A stretch of 64,000 nt of DNA from Alphaproteobacteria bacterium (lineage in GTDB: Bacteria; Pseudomonadota; Alphaproteobacteria; Caulobacterales; Maricaulaceae). The stretch is from positions 1-64,000 of the forward strand of contig WGNH01000011.1 of assembly GCA_016124665.1 (NCBI GenBank), read 5' to 3'. Below the pieces are notes generated by a model. That model was not told the origin of the DNA. It searched no databases and worked only from the letters and a program-made list of their open reading frames with translations. Each line of letters opens with the position of its first letter. Within the stretch, counting starts at the first letter, position 1. The translations under genes and the position numbers were made by a program. This document shows positions 35,111 through 44,909 of the stretch, in pieces.

Positions 35111-36250
35111 TTACTCCGCTGCATCCCTGGCGGCACGCATCTGTTCAGCGCGGGCTTCGACCAGGCGGGCAATGTGCTCGACCATTTCCTCGTTGGAAAC
35201 GTTGTGATCCGCCTTGCCGGAAACATACATCTTGCCGGAGCCCTTGCCGCCGCCGGTAAAGCCGAGATCGGTAAACATGGCTTCGCCCGGCCCGTTGACA
35301 ACGCAGCCGATGATCGACAGCGAGATCGGCTCTGAAATATGGGCAAGACGCGCTTCCAGCGCCTCGACGGTGCGGATCACGTCAAAGCCCTGCCGCGCAC
35401 AGGACGGGCAGGCGATAATGTTGACACCGCGCGTGCGCAGGCCCAGCGATTTCAGCATGTCGAACCCGACCTTGATCTCCTCGACCGGATCGGCAGACAG
35501 CGATACCCGGATGGTGTCGCCGATGCCGGACCAGAGGAGATTGCCCATACCGATCGCGGATTTGACCGAGCCGATGCGTGCGCCGCCGGCTTCGGTAACA
35601 CCGAGATGCAGGGGCGCATCCGTAGCTTCGGCCAGCATCTGATAGGCGGCCACGGTCAGGAACAGGTCGGACGCCTTCACCGAAATCTTGTATTCGTGGA
35701 AGTCGAGATCATCGAGAATTTTCGCATGATCGAGCGCACTCTCCACCATGGCTTCAGGGCAGGGCTCGCCGTATTTTTCCAGCAAGTGGCGTTCCAGCGA
35801 ACCGCCATTGACGCCGATGCGGATGGAACAGCCATGATCTCTGGCGGCCTGGACGACCTCTTTCACGCGATCCATCTTGCCAATATTGCCGGGATTGATG
35901 CGCAGGCAGTCTGCACCCGCCTTCGCCGCCTCGATGCCGCGCTTGTAATGGAAATGAATGTCCGCCACGAGCGGCACCGAAACCGATTTTGCAATTGCCG
36001 AAAACGCCGCGGTCGATTCCTCGTCGGGGCAGGAGACGCGTACGATATCGGCTCCGGCTTCTTCCAGCTGGCGGATCTGGCCAATAGTCGCCGAAACATC
36101 CTGCGTCGGCGTATTGGTCATGGATTGCACACTGATCGGCGCATCCCCGCCGACGGCAATATTGCCAACATGGATTTTGCGGCTCTTGCGGCGCTCGATC
36201 ATGCGCCAGGGGCGGACTTCGCGATGCTGTTCGTGCATGGACTTGCTCAT
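35111..36250 (-). CDS. ispG: 4-hydroxy-3-methylbut-2-enyl diphosphate synthase IspG
   Basis: 379 residues. The N-terminal TIM barrel shows '[20 protein letters not shown]' and '[20 protein letters not shown]'; the C-terminal iron-sulphur domain has '[14 protein letters not shown]' and '[12 protein letters not shown]', giving the three 4Fe-4S cysteines. IspG performs the penultimate step of the MEP isoprenoid pathway. It follows the RodZ-like gene by 60 bases in the same direction, an order seen in other proteobacteria. Confidence 0.96.
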   Translation of the reverse strand: MSKSMHEQHREVRPWRMIERRKSRKIHVGNIAVGGDAPISVQSMTNTPTQDVSATIGQIRQLEEAGADIVRVSCPDEESTAAFSAIAKSVSVPLVADIHFHYKRGIEAAKAGADCLRINPGNIGKMDRVKEVVQAARDHGCSIRIGVNGGSLERHLLEKYGEPCPEAMVESALDHAKILDDLDFHEYKISVKASDLFLTVAAYQMLAEATDAPLHLGVTEAGGARIGSVKSAIGMGNLLWSGIGDTIRVSLSADPVEEIKVGFDMLKSLGLRTRGVNIIACPSCARQGFDVIRTVEALEARLAHISEPISLSIIGCVVNGPGEAMFTDLGFTGGGKGSGKMYVSGKADHNVSNEEMVEHIARLVEARAEQMRAARDAAE

Positions 36251-36310
36251 TCGGGTCTTGATACCCGGATATAGACGCGATTGATCCGGCTTGCGAGGGG
36301 GGGTGCGTCC

Positions 36311-37162
36311 CTATGCCGGGTCGGTCTGAGGTTCGTTCAGCAATGGCATGTCCGCAACCGGCTGGCCGGGTTCGCCAAGCGGGCGGGCATCCTCACCTTC
36401 GATCTCGACTATGATGCGGCCGCCGTCCTCAGCTGTGACCGTGACACCCGGTTCGGACAGCGGGCGATAGGTTTCATCCACGCCCAGCTCACGCGAGAAC
36501 AGGATTCGTCCCGCGCTGTCACGCACTTCGAGGAAAACGGGCGCGCTGGCCCGCAGGATGATGTCCGGAATTTCATCCTCTGTGGGATTCAGAGAAGGCA
36601 GGCCGGACCAGATGTCGGCTGACGCCACACGGGGCAGATCGGTGGCAAAAACCGCATTGCCCGCAGTCTCGCCCAGTACATCATCGGGCGGCGGGGGAAT
36701 ATCGTCGAAAACGGTCTCTCCGGAAATGGCATTGGAATACCACCAGGCGATCAGGGTCACGAGCAGCAGGATCACCACCACCCCGATCAGGCCGCGCGGC
36801 AACTTGATTTCGCGCTGCTGCTGGGGGGCGGTCGGTGTGGCACGGCCGGTCTGGGTGTCGGCTTCCGCCTTGAATTGCTCGACCAGTGCAGCCTCGTCCA
36901 GCTCCAGAAAGCGGGCATAGGTCCGCAGATAACCGATGGCATAGGCCTGTGCGGGAAGGCCGCGCGGGTCCATGGTTTCCAGAGCTTCGAGATAATCGCG
37001 GCGGATGCGGGTACGGGCTGCGGCGCTGTCGAGTGTCAGGCCGAGCCGGCTGCGGGCTTCGCGAAGCCGCTCGCCAGCCGACAGGCGCGTATAGGCATTG
37101 CCCGAGTCCGCATAAACAGCGTCGACAGGCACAAATCCTGTTTTGGACGTCCCTTGGGACAT
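36311..37162 (-). CDS. RodZ-like helix-turn-helix membrane protein
   Basis: 283 residues; two adjacent ATG codons (37165, 37162) are possible and AGGTGG precedes both. A cytoplasmic HTH_25 domain ('GERLREARSRLGLTLDSAAA', 'YAIGYLRTYARFLELDE') occupies about 28-100. A single membrane helix lies near 125-143 ('LIGVVVILLLVTLIAWW') and a periplasmic DUF4115 domain at ~200-265. This is RodZ architecture, which links MreB to the cell wall and shape control. It lies directly upstream of ispG. The spacer to ptsP (37163-37249) shows nothing clear. Confidence 0.8.
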   Translation of the reverse strand: MSQGTSKTGFVPVDAVYADSGNAYTRLSAGERLREARSRLGLTLDSAAARTRIRRDYLEALETMDPRGLPAQAYAIGYLRTYARFLELDEAALVEQFKAEADTQTGRATPTAPQQQREIKLPRGLIGVVVILLLVTLIAWWYSNAISGETVFDDIPPPPDDVLGETAGNAVFATDLPRVASADIWSGLPSLNPTEDEIPDIILRASAPVFLEVRDSAGRILFSRELGVDETYRPLSEPGVTVTAEDGGRIIVEIEGEDARPLGEPGQPVADMPLLNEPQTDPA

Positions 37163-37249
37163 CATCCACCTAGCTTTCCATGGCTCTTCTGGCCGGATAC
37201 CTTAGACCCACGCCGTAATCGCCCACCACGCGCGTAGTTATTTATAATT

Positions 37250-39568
37250 TCAGATGATACGCGAGTTATCAACAGAGTCGGGCGGTAAACCTGCATCAGA
37301 GCCTGCTTTCAACAATTCGCCGCGCAAAGTGCGCCCCGGCTTGTCAAGCCGGCATGCAAGCCACGCGCCAAGTTTTTCCGCTTGCAGACCATTGAGCAAT
37401 GTCCGGACCGGCGCAATGCTGGAGGCGGCCATGGAGAGTTTGGTATAGCCCAGCGCCAGCAATACGGCAGCTTCCAGCGGGCGGCTGGCCGTCTCGCCGC
37501 AAACCGAGACCGGCACATTGTGTTCGGCGCAGGATTTCTGGACCGAACGGAAAAGGCGCAAAGCTGCCGGTGACAGGATGTCATAGCGGTTGGAAACGCG
37601 GGCATTCAGCCTGTCGGCAGCGAAAAAATACTGCATGAGATCATTGGCACCGACAGCGACGAAATCCACCCGCGGCAGCGCCTCATCTATGGCGAAGGCC
37701 ATGCCCGGAGTTTCCAGCATCAGTCCGGCCCGCCATTTTCGCGGCCGCTTGTGCCCGTATTTTTCGGCGCGCCGGATTTCCATTTCCAGCATGTCGCGCG
37801 CGGCAAAGAATTCCCAGGGCGCGGCGATCATCGGGAAAAGCACGTCCAGCTCCCTGCCGTCCGCCGCTTCGATCAGCGCCCGTAATTGCAGCCGCAGAAG
37901 GCCGGGGCGGTCGAGTCCCATGCGGATGGCGCGCCAGCCCAGGGCGGGATTGGGCTCGCGCATGGCCGGCGCGCTCGCCGTCACCTTGTCTCCGCCCAGA
38001 TCCAGTGTCCGGAATACGGCCGGGCGGTCTCCGCATGCATCCACCACGGATTTGTAAAGGACGTATTGTTCACTGACACTGGGCAGGGTGTGGGAGACCA
38101 TGAACTGGAATTCGGTGCGGAACAGGCCGATTCCGGCGGCACCAGTTTCCTCCAGCCGCTTCAATTCCACGAGCAGCCCGGCATTGAGATGCAGCTCGAA
38201 CGGAACACCATCGGCGGTCACGGACGGCGCATCCTTCAGCTTGGCGAAAGCGGCAGCGCGGCGGGAAATGGCTTCCGCCCGATCCGTATAGGCTTCGCGG
38301 ACCTCTTCATTCGGGCGGATGTGCAAGAGGCCGAATTCACCGTCGAGAATGACTGCATCACCGGTCTCGACGCGGTCGAGCGCGCCTTCGACCTGTCCGA
38401 CCAGCGGAATGCCCAGCGCCTTGGCGACGATCACTGCGTGGCTGGACGCCGACCCCTCTTCAAGCGCCAAACCCTTCAGCTTGGTCCGGTCATAGTCGAG
38501 TAATTCCGCCGGACCGATGGAGCGGGCAATCAGAATGGTATTGTCCGGCAGTGGCGCACCGGCATCGCCGGAATTCTCATCGAGATGGCGCAAAAGGCGG
38601 TTGGCGAGATCTTCCAGATCATGCAGCCGCTCCCGGAAATTCATGTCCTTGGCCTGCATCAGGCGCGCGCGATGCTCATTGCGGACCCGTTCAACGGCCG
38701 CCTCGGCGGTCAGGCCCTGCCGGACCGCATCCCGGAGTTGCGTCAGCCAGCCCCGGTCATGCGCGAACATGCGGTAGGCTTCCAGAACATCGCGGGTCGG
38801 TCCCCCGAAGGGCAGCCGTCCGGCATCCAGCATGTCGTCAATGCCCTTGCGGAGCTCGTTGATGGCGATGTCGAGACGGGCTTCCTCGTCTTCCGGATCA
38901 TCCGCAATCAGGCGCACCGGGGAGACATGCGGCTCGTGCACGACCGCAACGCCGATGGCGAGACCGGGTGAAAAAGCGCCTCCCTGGAAACGCTCGGACC
39001 GGGAGGGGCGAACATCGAGACCGGCGAGGTCTTCCGGTGCGATGATATCGCCGGAGGCAATGATCTCCGCGAGGATCATGGCGACGGTCTGAAGAGTCTC
39101 TATTTCGCCGTCGGCGAGCCGGCGCTCGTGTATGGTCTGGCTGGTCAGCACCCCGACCAGGCGGCCGCCACGCAGGATCGGCACGCCGATGAAGGATTTG
39201 AACGGTTCCTCGCCGGTTTCGGGCCGGTAGGAGAAAGCCGGGTGGGCGGGGGCATCGGCAACCGCCAGCGGTTTGGCGGTCAGGGCGACCTGTCCGACCA
39301 GTCCCTCGCCATGTTGCAGGCGGGTATTGTGGACCGCTTCCTGTTTCAGGCCGTGGGTGGCGCACAGCTCCAGGGACCCGCTGCGGCGCGCCAGATAGAT
39401 GGAGGACACATCCGAGCCGGTTTCCTCGGCGATCATGGCGGTGAGATTGTCCAGCCGCTTTTGCGCATTCTCCTGCGCTGCCATGAGGGCGCGCAGGCGT
39501 TTCAGAAGGCGCCGCGGTCCCGGAGGCAAATTCTTTATGCCGGACGTATCCATCACCTCATCCATCAT
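37250..39568 (-). CDS. ptsP: PEP-protein phosphotransferase PtsP (EI-Ntr)
   Basis: 772 residues. A GAF domain (about 35-170) precedes the EI domains: the phosphohistidine region with H377 in 'EEGSASSHAVIVAKALGIPL', then the PEP-binding TIM barrel with 'GIGLFRTEFQFM', 'FRTLDLGGDK' and 'VPVSVCGETASRP'. The GAF fusion identifies EI-Ntr, the first enzyme of the nitrogen-related phosphotransferase chain, rather than the sugar PTS enzyme. The start overlaps the lysC stop (ATGA), and lysC-ptsP is a conserved pair in alphaproteobacteria. An ATG five codons in is also possible. Confidence 0.94.
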   Translation of the reverse strand: MMDEVMDTSGIKNLPPGPRRLLKRLRALMAAQENAQKRLDNLTAMIAEETGSDVSSIYLARRSGSLELCATHGLKQEAVHNTRLQHGEGLVGQVALTAKPLAVADAPAHPAFSYRPETGEEPFKSFIGVPILRGGRLVGVLTSQTIHERRLADGEIETLQTVAMILAEIIASGDIIAPEDLAGLDVRPSRSERFQGGAFSPGLAIGVAVVHEPHVSPVRLIADDPEDEEARLDIAINELRKGIDDMLDAGRLPFGGPTRDVLEAYRMFAHDRGWLTQLRDAVRQGLTAEAAVERVRNEHRARLMQAKDMNFRERLHDLEDLANRLLRHLDENSGDAGAPLPDNTILIARSIGPAELLDYDRTKLKGLALEEGSASSHAVIVAKALGIPLVGQVEGALDRVETGDAVILDGEFGLLHIRPNEEVREAYTDRAEAISRRAAAFAKLKDAPSVTADGVPFELHLNAGLLVELKRLEETGAAGIGLFRTEFQFMVSHTLPSVSEQYVLYKSVVDACGDRPAVFRTLDLGGDKVTASAPAMREPNPALGWRAIRMGLDRPGLLRLQLRALIEAADGRELDVLFPMIAAPWEFFAARDMLEMEIRRAEKYGHKRPRKWRAGLMLETPGMAFAIDEALPRVDFVAVGANDLMQYFFAADRLNARVSNRYDILSPAALRLFRSVQKSCAEHNVPVSVCGETASRPLEAAVLLALGYTKLSMAASSIAPVRTLLNGLQAEKLGAWLACRLDKPGRTLRGELLKAGSDAGLPPDSVDNSRII

Positions 39569-40797
39569 GCCGCACCGTCCAGGCCGTAGGCAGCATGAAG
39601 GGCACGGACAGCATTTTCCACGGCGTCATTCTCGATCAGCACGCTGATCTTGATTTCCGAGGTGGAGACCGTGCGGATCGCGATTTTCTGCTTTGCCAGA
39701 GCACCATAGAGGATGCGGGCGACATCCGCGCGACGGTTCAGGCCGAGGCCGACCACGGAAACTTTCGCGAGCCCGGTTTCGCTGAGAACATCACGGGCAT
39801 CACTCTCGCCGATACAGACCAGCGCCTTGTCGAGATCGCGGCGGTCAACGGTGAATTCCAGATTGGCGCGCCCGGACTCGCTGGATGGTGACTGGACGAT
39901 CATGTCGATGCCGATATCGGCATCGGCCAGTCCGGCAAAGACCGCGGCAGCGGCACCCGGTTCGGATGACAGGCCGCGCAAGGCAATGCGGGCCTGGTCG
40001 CGCGCATAGGCGATTCCGGAGACAATCCGGCGTTCGGCAATATCTTCTGCCTGCATGATCATGGTGCCCTCTGACTGGCCCGGTTCGGCAAAGCTGGACA
40101 AGACCCGCAAGGGGACGCTTCGCGCCTTGGCCAGTTCCACCGAGCGGGTCTGTAGCACTTTTGCGCCCTGGGCGGCGAGTTCCAGCATCTCGTCATAGCT
40201 GATCCTGTCAATCCGCCGGGCCTTCGGCTCGATGCGCGGATCCGTGGTGAATACGCCGTCCACATCGGTATAGATATCACATTGCGCGCCCAGTGCAGCC
40301 GCCAGCGCGACAGCGGACAGATCCGTGCCGCCCCGGCCCAGCGTGCGCAGACGCTCGTTGATGGACGCCCCCTGAAAGCCGGCCATGACGGGCACACACC
40401 CCTCTCCCATCGCGCTATGGATGGGGGCGGCATCCAGCCCGCTGATCCGGGCCGAACCGGGCGGGCCTTCGGTGCGGATACGCGCCTGCCAACCGAGGAA
40501 GGAACGCGAGGCCAGCCCGCTCTGGCCGAGCGCCATGGCCATCAGGGCGGCGCTGATCTGTTCGCCGGCGCTGAGCACCACATCGGTTTCCTCATCGCCA
40601 AGACCGAAGCCGAGATTGCCGGCCAGCGATAACAGCCGGTCGGTTTCGCCCGCCATGGCGGACACCACGACAGCCACGGCTTCGCCGCGGGCACATTCCG
40701 CCGCGACAATGGCTGCGCAGGCACGGATTCGATCGAGTGAGCCGACCGATGTGCCGCCGAATTTCATGACCCTTGTGGTCAAACCTGACCCTCGCAT
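39565..40797 (-). CDS. lysC: Aspartate kinase
   Basis: 410 residues. 'VMKFGGTSVGSLDRI' is the kinase N-terminus, 'GRGGTDLSAVALAAALGAQC' the aspartate/ATP site and 'IYTDVDGVFTTDPRI' the nucleotide site. Two C-terminal ACT domains (about 265-405) provide feedback control by lysine and threonine. It phosphorylates aspartate at the entry to lysine, threonine and methionine synthesis. The start is somewhat uncertain, because the homologous region begins nine residues in. Divergent from ubiG with about 100 bases between. Confidence 0.95.
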   Translation of the reverse strand: MRGSGLTTRVMKFGGTSVGSLDRIRACAAIVAAECARGEAVAVVVSAMAGETDRLLSLAGNLGFGLGDEETDVVLSAGEQISAALMAMALGQSGLASRSFLGWQARIRTEGPPGSARISGLDAAPIHSAMGEGCVPVMAGFQGASINERLRTLGRGGTDLSAVALAAALGAQCDIYTDVDGVFTTDPRIEPKARRIDRISYDEMLELAAQGAKVLQTRSVELAKARSVPLRVLSSFAEPGQSEGTMIMQAEDIAERRIVSGIAYARDQARIALRGLSSEPGAAAAVFAGLADADIGIDMIVQSPSSESGRANLEFTVDRRDLDKALVCIGESDARDVLSETGLAKVSVVGLGLNRRADVARILYGALAKQKIAIRTVSTSEIKISVLIENDAVENAVRALHAAYGLDGAA

Positions 40798-40901
40798 ACT
40801 GTGCTGCGGCGTATAACCGCTTCACACCGGGCTCGAAAGTGCGCCTCTGCGAGGCCATATTATGGCAGAACAGAAATTCATAGCGGAAATGAGTGTGCGA
40901 C

Positions 40902-41666
40902 ATGGCCCATGCCGAAGCCCCGGAAAAGCTGACAAGCCCCTCCATCGACCAGGATGAGGTCGAAAAATTCTCGCGGATGGCGGCGGAATGGTGGGATCCG
41001 GAGTCCAAATTCAAACCCCTGCACAAATTCAATCCGGCGCGCATCGGCTATATCCGCGATGCCCTGATCAGCCATTTCAATCTGGAGGCCGGGGCGGAGC
41101 CGCTGAAAGGCCTGAAGCTGCTGGATATCGGCTGTGGCGGCGGACTGATTGCCGAGCCCATGGCACGGCTGGGGGCAAGCGTCACTGCTGTTGATGCCGC
41201 CGAACCCAATATCAAGACCGCCAAGGTCCATGCCGGAGAGCAGGGCCTGAAAATCGACTATCGTCACGGCACGGCCGAGCAATTACTTGCCGAAGGCGCT
41301 GAACAATTCGATGTCGTGCTCAATCTGGAAGTGGTGGAGCATGTTGCCGATCCGGACGCATTCCTGCGCGATTGCGCAAAGCTGCTCAAGCCCGGCGGGC
41401 TGATGATTGTCGCCACGATCAACCGCACCTCCAAGGCCTTTGTGTTCGCGATTTTCGGGGCGGAATGGGTGATGCGCTGGCTGCCGCGCGGCACACACCG
41501 CTTCGACAAGCTGATCAAGCCGGAGGAAGTTCGCCGCGCCCTGACCGGTGAAGGTCTGGAGGTACGTTCACCCGCAGGCGTGACCTATAATCCGCTCAAG
41601 GACGAGTTCGAGATCACCGGTGATGCGTCGGTGAATTACATGATGACGGCGGCGAAGGCGGGTTAG
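40902..41666 (+). CDS. ubiG: Ubiquinone biosynthesis O-methyltransferase UbiG
   Basis: 254 residues from ATG 40902; a GTG at 40893 with a GGA upstream is an alternative. 'EVEKFSRMAAEWWDPESKFK' and 'LHKFNPARIGYIRDAL' are UbiG-specific, 'LLDIGCGGGLIAEPMARLGA' is the SAM site and 'HDWxKFI-like' text is replaced here by 'GTHRFDKLIKPEEVRRAL'. UbiG does both O-methylation steps of ubiquinone synthesis. It is transcribed away from lysC and converges on the DUF1178 gene, overlapping its end by 4 bases. Confidence 0.94.
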   Translation: MAHAEAPEKLTSPSIDQDEVEKFSRMAAEWWDPESKFKPLHKFNPARIGYIRDALISHFNLEAGAEPLKGLKLLDIGCGGGLIAEPMARLGASVTAVDAAEPNIKTAKVHAGEQGLKIDYRHGTAEQLLAEGAEQFDVVLNLEVVEHVADPDAFLRDCAKLLKPGGLMIVATINRTSKAFVFAIFGAEWVMRWLPRGTHRFDKLIKPEEVRRALTGEGLEVRSPAGVTYNPLKDEFEITGDASVNYMMTAAKAG

Positions 41667-42088
41667 TTCAGCTTCTTCGCCTGAAGCGGCACCAGCGGAT
41701 CAGGCAGCGGGGAACAAGGCACGCCTTCATCCTGCAAAGCTTTCGATTCCTCGGGCGTGGTTTCGCCATAGATGGGCTTTTCCGGCTTTGAACCCGCATG
41801 CATGGCGCGGGCCTCGGTCGCAAACTTGTCGCCGACATAGTCGAAAGTCTCCGCGATATGGCTGCGAATCTTGCCGGCCATTTCCAGCATCATCCTTTGC
41901 GGATCGGCCGCGGGTTGGCTGCCTCCCTTGGCGATGGCCGGAGCCATGATGGCTTTCCTGACATCCACCGAGGCGCAATGCGGGCATTCCACGAGCCCGG
42001 CGCCGGACTGGATGTCGAAATCCTCCGAATTGCGGAACCAGGCTTCGAATTCATGCGAGCCGTCACATATGAGCGCATAGCGGATCAT
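41663..42088 (-). CDS. DUF1178 family protein
   Basis: 141 residues from ATG 42088. 'MIRYALICDGSHEFEAWFRN' and 'VECPHCASVDVRKAIMAPAI' are the conserved start of DUF1178, with a CxxC that may bind zinc together with an earlier Cys. The rest includes 'GDKFATEARAMHAGSKPEKP', also typical. Function is unknown. It is 47 bases downstream of the nitrilase-like gene and part of a - strand run with it, grxC and comF. Confidence 0.85.
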   Translation of the reverse strand: MIRYALICDGSHEFEAWFRNSEDFDIQSGAGLVECPHCASVDVRKAIMAPAIAKGGSQPAADPQRMMLEMAGKIRSHIAETFDYVGDKFATEARAMHAGSKPEKPIYGETTPEESKALQDEGVPCSPLPDPLVPLQAKKLN

Positions 42089-42135
42089 GCTCCCTATATG
42101 GGGAAGATTGCGCCAATCGCCAAGCTGGCCCGTCA

Positions 42136-42951
42136 CTAGGGCCCGGAAAGCGTCCGGTCGTGCTGCAGCGAGGGAATGCGGGTACGGGCGGCTTCGACTT
42201 TCGCGAGGTCGAGATCGGCCAGCAAGACGTCCGGCATGTCATGATCGAGTAGCGCCGCCACCTCGCCCCAGGGATCAATCACCATGGAATGGCCCCAGGT
42301 CTTGCGGCCGTCCTCATGCAGCCCGCCCTGAGCCGGGGCCAGGATATAGCTTCCGGTTTCGATGGCGCGGGCGCGCAAAAGCACTTCCCAGTGCGCCTTG
42401 CCCGTGGGGCGGGTGAAGGCGGAGGGTATGGTGATGATTTGCGCACCGGCCTGCGCCAATTGCCGGTAGAGATAAGGGAAGCGCACATCATAGCAGATGG
42501 TCAGGCCGAGCTTCGCGCCGGGAATATCGGCCAAGACAGCCCGGTCACCGGCGTCGTAGTTTGTTGATTCTGAATAGGTTTCGCCCTGTCCGAGACCGAC
42601 ATCGAACATGTGCGCCTTGTCATAGGTCGCGATCAGCTGGCCATCCGTGCCGAAAAGATGCGAGCGGTTGACGGCGCGCTGGCCGACGGTGCGCAAGGCC
42701 AGTGAACCGATCAGCAGAGTGATGCCCAGCTCCTTGGACAGTTTTGCAAAAAAAGGAAGCGCCGGATCATCGTCCGGATGCTGCAGGACATCGAACAGCC
42801 TTGCTGCGTCCTTCTGGACCAGATGCGTGGTTTCCGGTGTGGCGATAAAAGCCGCGCCCTGTCCGGCTGCATCGCGAATCAGCCGCTCTGCGTCGGAAAG
42901 ATTGGCCGCGATGTCCGTCCCGGACCGCATCTGGACAAGAGCAATACGCAT
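42136..42951 (-). CDS. Nitrilase-family carbon-nitrogen hydrolase
   Basis: 271 residues. The catalytic triad is present: Glu in 'FIATPETTHLVQ' (about 40), Lys in 'ATYDKAHMFDV' (about 113) and Cys in 'GLTICYDVRFPYLYRQLA' (about 153). The pattern is that of the Nit1/Nit2 subgroup, where members hydrolyse deaminated glutathione or omega-amides. Lying directly next to grxC, a glutathione-linked function is a reasonable guess. Four bases separate it from grxC. Confidence 0.88.
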   Translation of the reverse strand: MRIALVQMRSGTDIAANLSDAERLIRDAAGQGAAFIATPETTHLVQKDAARLFDVLQHPDDDPALPFFAKLSKELGITLLIGSLALRTVGQRAVNRSHLFGTDGQLIATYDKAHMFDVGLGQGETYSESTNYDAGDRAVLADIPGAKLGLTICYDVRFPYLYRQLAQAGAQIITIPSAFTRPTGKAHWEVLLRARAIETGSYILAPAQGGLHEDGRKTWGHSMVIDPWGEVAALLDHDMPDVLLADLDLAKVEAARTRIPSLQHDRTLSGP

Positions 42952-42955
42952 GGCG

Positions 42956-43213
42956 TCAGGCGCTTAGCAGCGCATCAAGCTGGCCCGCGCGTTCCAGCCG
43001 CATCATGTCATCGCACCCGCCGATATGCTCATCGCCAATGAAGATTTGCGGAAAGGTGCGCCCGCCATTCGAACGCTGCACCATTTCAGCGCGCTTGCCG
43101 GCGTCAAATCCGGCATTGATTTCCTCGAAATCCGCGCCCTTCTTCCTGAGCAGGCTGACTGCCCGGCTGCAATATCCGCATAGCGGGCGGGTGTAGATCG
43201 TGACTTTGGCCAT
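42956..43213 (-). CDS. grxC: Glutaredoxin 3 (GrxC)
   Basis: 85 residues. 'VTIYTRPLCGYCSRAVSLL' contains the CGYC active site (12-15; the usual form is CPYC), 'TFPQIFIGDEHIGGCDDMM' holds the cis-Pro and the GG of the glutathione site. It reduces protein disulphides and mixed disulphides with glutathione. It lies between comF and the nitrilase-like gene in one direction, a conserved alphaproteobacterial order. Confidence 0.93.
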   Translation of the reverse strand: MAKVTIYTRPLCGYCSRAVSLLRKKGADFEEINAGFDAGKRAEMVQRSNGGRTFPQIFIGDEHIGGCDDMMRLERAGQLDALLSA

Positions 43214-43242
43214 TCCAACGCTCTCCGGTGAGACTTCTTCCC

Positions 43243-44016
43243 CTATGTAGTGGGATCGGCAGGTTTCACAACGCGCGAAAGCGCCAGCGCGTTCACAAAG
43301 ACGGCGCCCGCCCGCAAAAGCGGTTTGGCGCAGGCCTCGAATGTCGCGCCGGTCGTCATCACATCGTCGATCAGCACGACGGTCTTGCCCGCCAGGGCGG
43401 CATGTCCCCGGGCGGTCACGGCGAACGCTCCGGCGACATTGCGGCGGCGCGCCTTACCAGACTGCCCGGCCTGTGTGGGCGTGCGGCGCTTGCGGATCAG
43501 CCAGCCCGGCTCAACCGTAATATCCGTACGCCGGGACACCGCATTGGCGAGCAGCAGGGATTGATTATAGCGCCGGGTGAAAAGCCGCGTCGGGTGCAGC
43601 GGCACCGGTATAAGTGCCTGTGCTCCGGCGAGTACGCCGGTTCCGGCGCGGACCATCCATGCGGCGAGCTGATCCAGCGCATCAAGCCGTCCGCCATGCT
43701 TGAAATCCAGTACCAGCGGGCGGGACAGGTCCGTATAGGCAAGGGCGGCCCTCGCCTTGTGTACGGCTGGCGCTCTTGCCAGGCAGGCACCGCACTCTGC
43801 CCCCTCGCCCACCCAATAGGCAAAAGGCAGGCCGCACGTGTCGCACCAGGGAGCATCGAGGAAATGAATGGCGGCCCAGCTGTCCGCTTCCAGCTGGCCC
43901 GTCGCGGCCACATTGCAGCCGGTCAGCGGCGAAACCGGTGGCCAGATCAGATTGCCGACCGCAGTCCCGGCTTTTCTAACCGCGCCCAACGCGCCATATC
44001 GGTCCCATGACCTCAT
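43243..44016 (-). CDS. comF: ComF-family phosphoribosyltransferase-like protein
   Basis: 257 residues. The N-terminal half holds Cys pairs for a zinc ribbon ('PWCDTCGLPF', 'GAECGACLARAP'). The C-terminal PRTase fold has 'IPVPLHPTRLFTRRYNQSLL' and the PRPP loop 'VVLIDDVMTTGATFEACAK'. ComF proteins support DNA uptake in some bacteria; the general role is unclear. Its start overlaps the divergent methyltransferase start by 10 bases, so one of the two may begin further in. Confidence 0.88.
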   Translation of the reverse strand: MRSWDRYGALGAVRKAGTAVGNLIWPPVSPLTGCNVAATGQLEADSWAAIHFLDAPWCDTCGLPFAYWVGEGAECGACLARAPAVHKARAALAYTDLSRPLVLDFKHGGRLDALDQLAAWMVRAGTGVLAGAQALIPVPLHPTRLFTRRYNQSLLLANAVSRRTDITVEPGWLIRKRRTPTQAGQSGKARRRNVAGAFAVTARGHAALAGKTVVLIDDVMTTGATFEACAKPLLRAGAVFVNALALSRVVKPADPTT

Positions 44017-44909
44017 CGCCTCCCGCCCTGTTTGACCGGCGCCTTCTCAGGCAGCGCCGCAATCGTGCCGCCGGCAGCCTGCACGATTATGACTTCCTTT
44101 TGCAACGCGCCATTGATGATTTGCTGGACCGGGTGGAGAGCATTTCCCGCGATTTTCCCCGCGCGCTGGTCCTCGGCGGGGGTGGCGCTGTGGGGCGGGC
44201 GCTGAAGCACCGGCCCCGCGCGGCTACCAAGATCGGCCAGCTCATCGAGACCGATCTGGCGGAACGGCTGGCCAAAGATGTATGTGTCGATGAAGAGGCA
44301 TTGCCCTTTGCCGATGAAAGCTTTGATCTCGTCCTGTCCCCACTCGCCCTGCACTGGACCAATGACCTTCCGGGTGCGCTGATCCAGATCAACCGCGCGC
44401 TGAAAAGTGACGGCTTCCTTGCCTGTGCCGTGATCGGCGGCGCCAGCCTCAAAGAGCTGCGGCAATCGCTGATGACCGCCGAAACCGAATTATATGGCGG
44501 GGCTGCGGCACGGGTCTCGCCGTTTGCCGACACTGTGGACATGGCGGGTCTGCTGCAACGGGCGGGATTTGCCATGCCGGTCAGCGATGTTGACCGTGTC
44601 ACGGTGCGATATGGCAATGCGTTCGTATTGATGCGCGATCTGCGAAAAACGGGCGAAACCAGTATTCTGGCTGACCGGCCCCGAACGCCGCGGGGCAGAA
44701 AATTCTTTGTGCGCATGGCCGAGATCTATTCAGAACGCTTTGCCGACGCGGATCGCAAAATACGGGCGAGCTTCGAAATCATCCATGCCGGAGGCTGGGC
44801 GCCGCATCCTGATCAGCCGCGGCCAAAACGGCCCGGGTCTGCTACGGTAAGACTGGCGGATGCGCTGGGCGTTGCCGAGAGATCAGCGGGCGAAAAAGCC
44901 GGCGGCTAG
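44007..44909 (+). CDS. SAM-dependent methyltransferase, BioC/NDUFAF5-like
   Basis: 300 residues. 'DYDFLLQRAIDDLLDRVESI' and 'FDLVLSPLALHWTNDLPGAL' are typical of the NDUFAF5 branch, in which the protein hydroxylates or methylates complex I assembly substrates. The glycine-rich SAM loop is altered to 'VLGGGGAVGRAL', which may affect cofactor binding. It is divergent from comF (10-base overlap at the starts), a common alphaproteobacterial neighbourhood. It ends just before the convergent Flp-pilin-like ORF, overlapping it by 4 bases. Confidence 0.75.
   Translation: MTSSPPALFDRRLLRQRRNRAAGSLHDYDFLLQRAIDDLLDRVESISRDFPRALVLGGGGAVGRALKHRPRAATKIGQLIETDLAERLAKDVCVDEEALPFADESFDLVLSPLALHWTNDLPGALIQINRALKSDGFLACAVIGGASLKELRQSLMTAETELYGGAAARVSPFADTVDMAGLLQRAGFAMPVSDVDRVTVRYGNAFVLMRDLRKTGETSILADRPRTPRGRKFFVRMAEIYSERFADADRKIRASFEIIHAGGWAPHPDQPRPKRPGSATVRLADALGVAERSAGEKAGG

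Noticed and set aside
35106-35346. Longer start for the ArsC-like gene
   Set aside because: The extra residues lie in ispG's coding sequence and are Arg/Ser-rich shadow sequence; ATG 35106 gives the exact family start.
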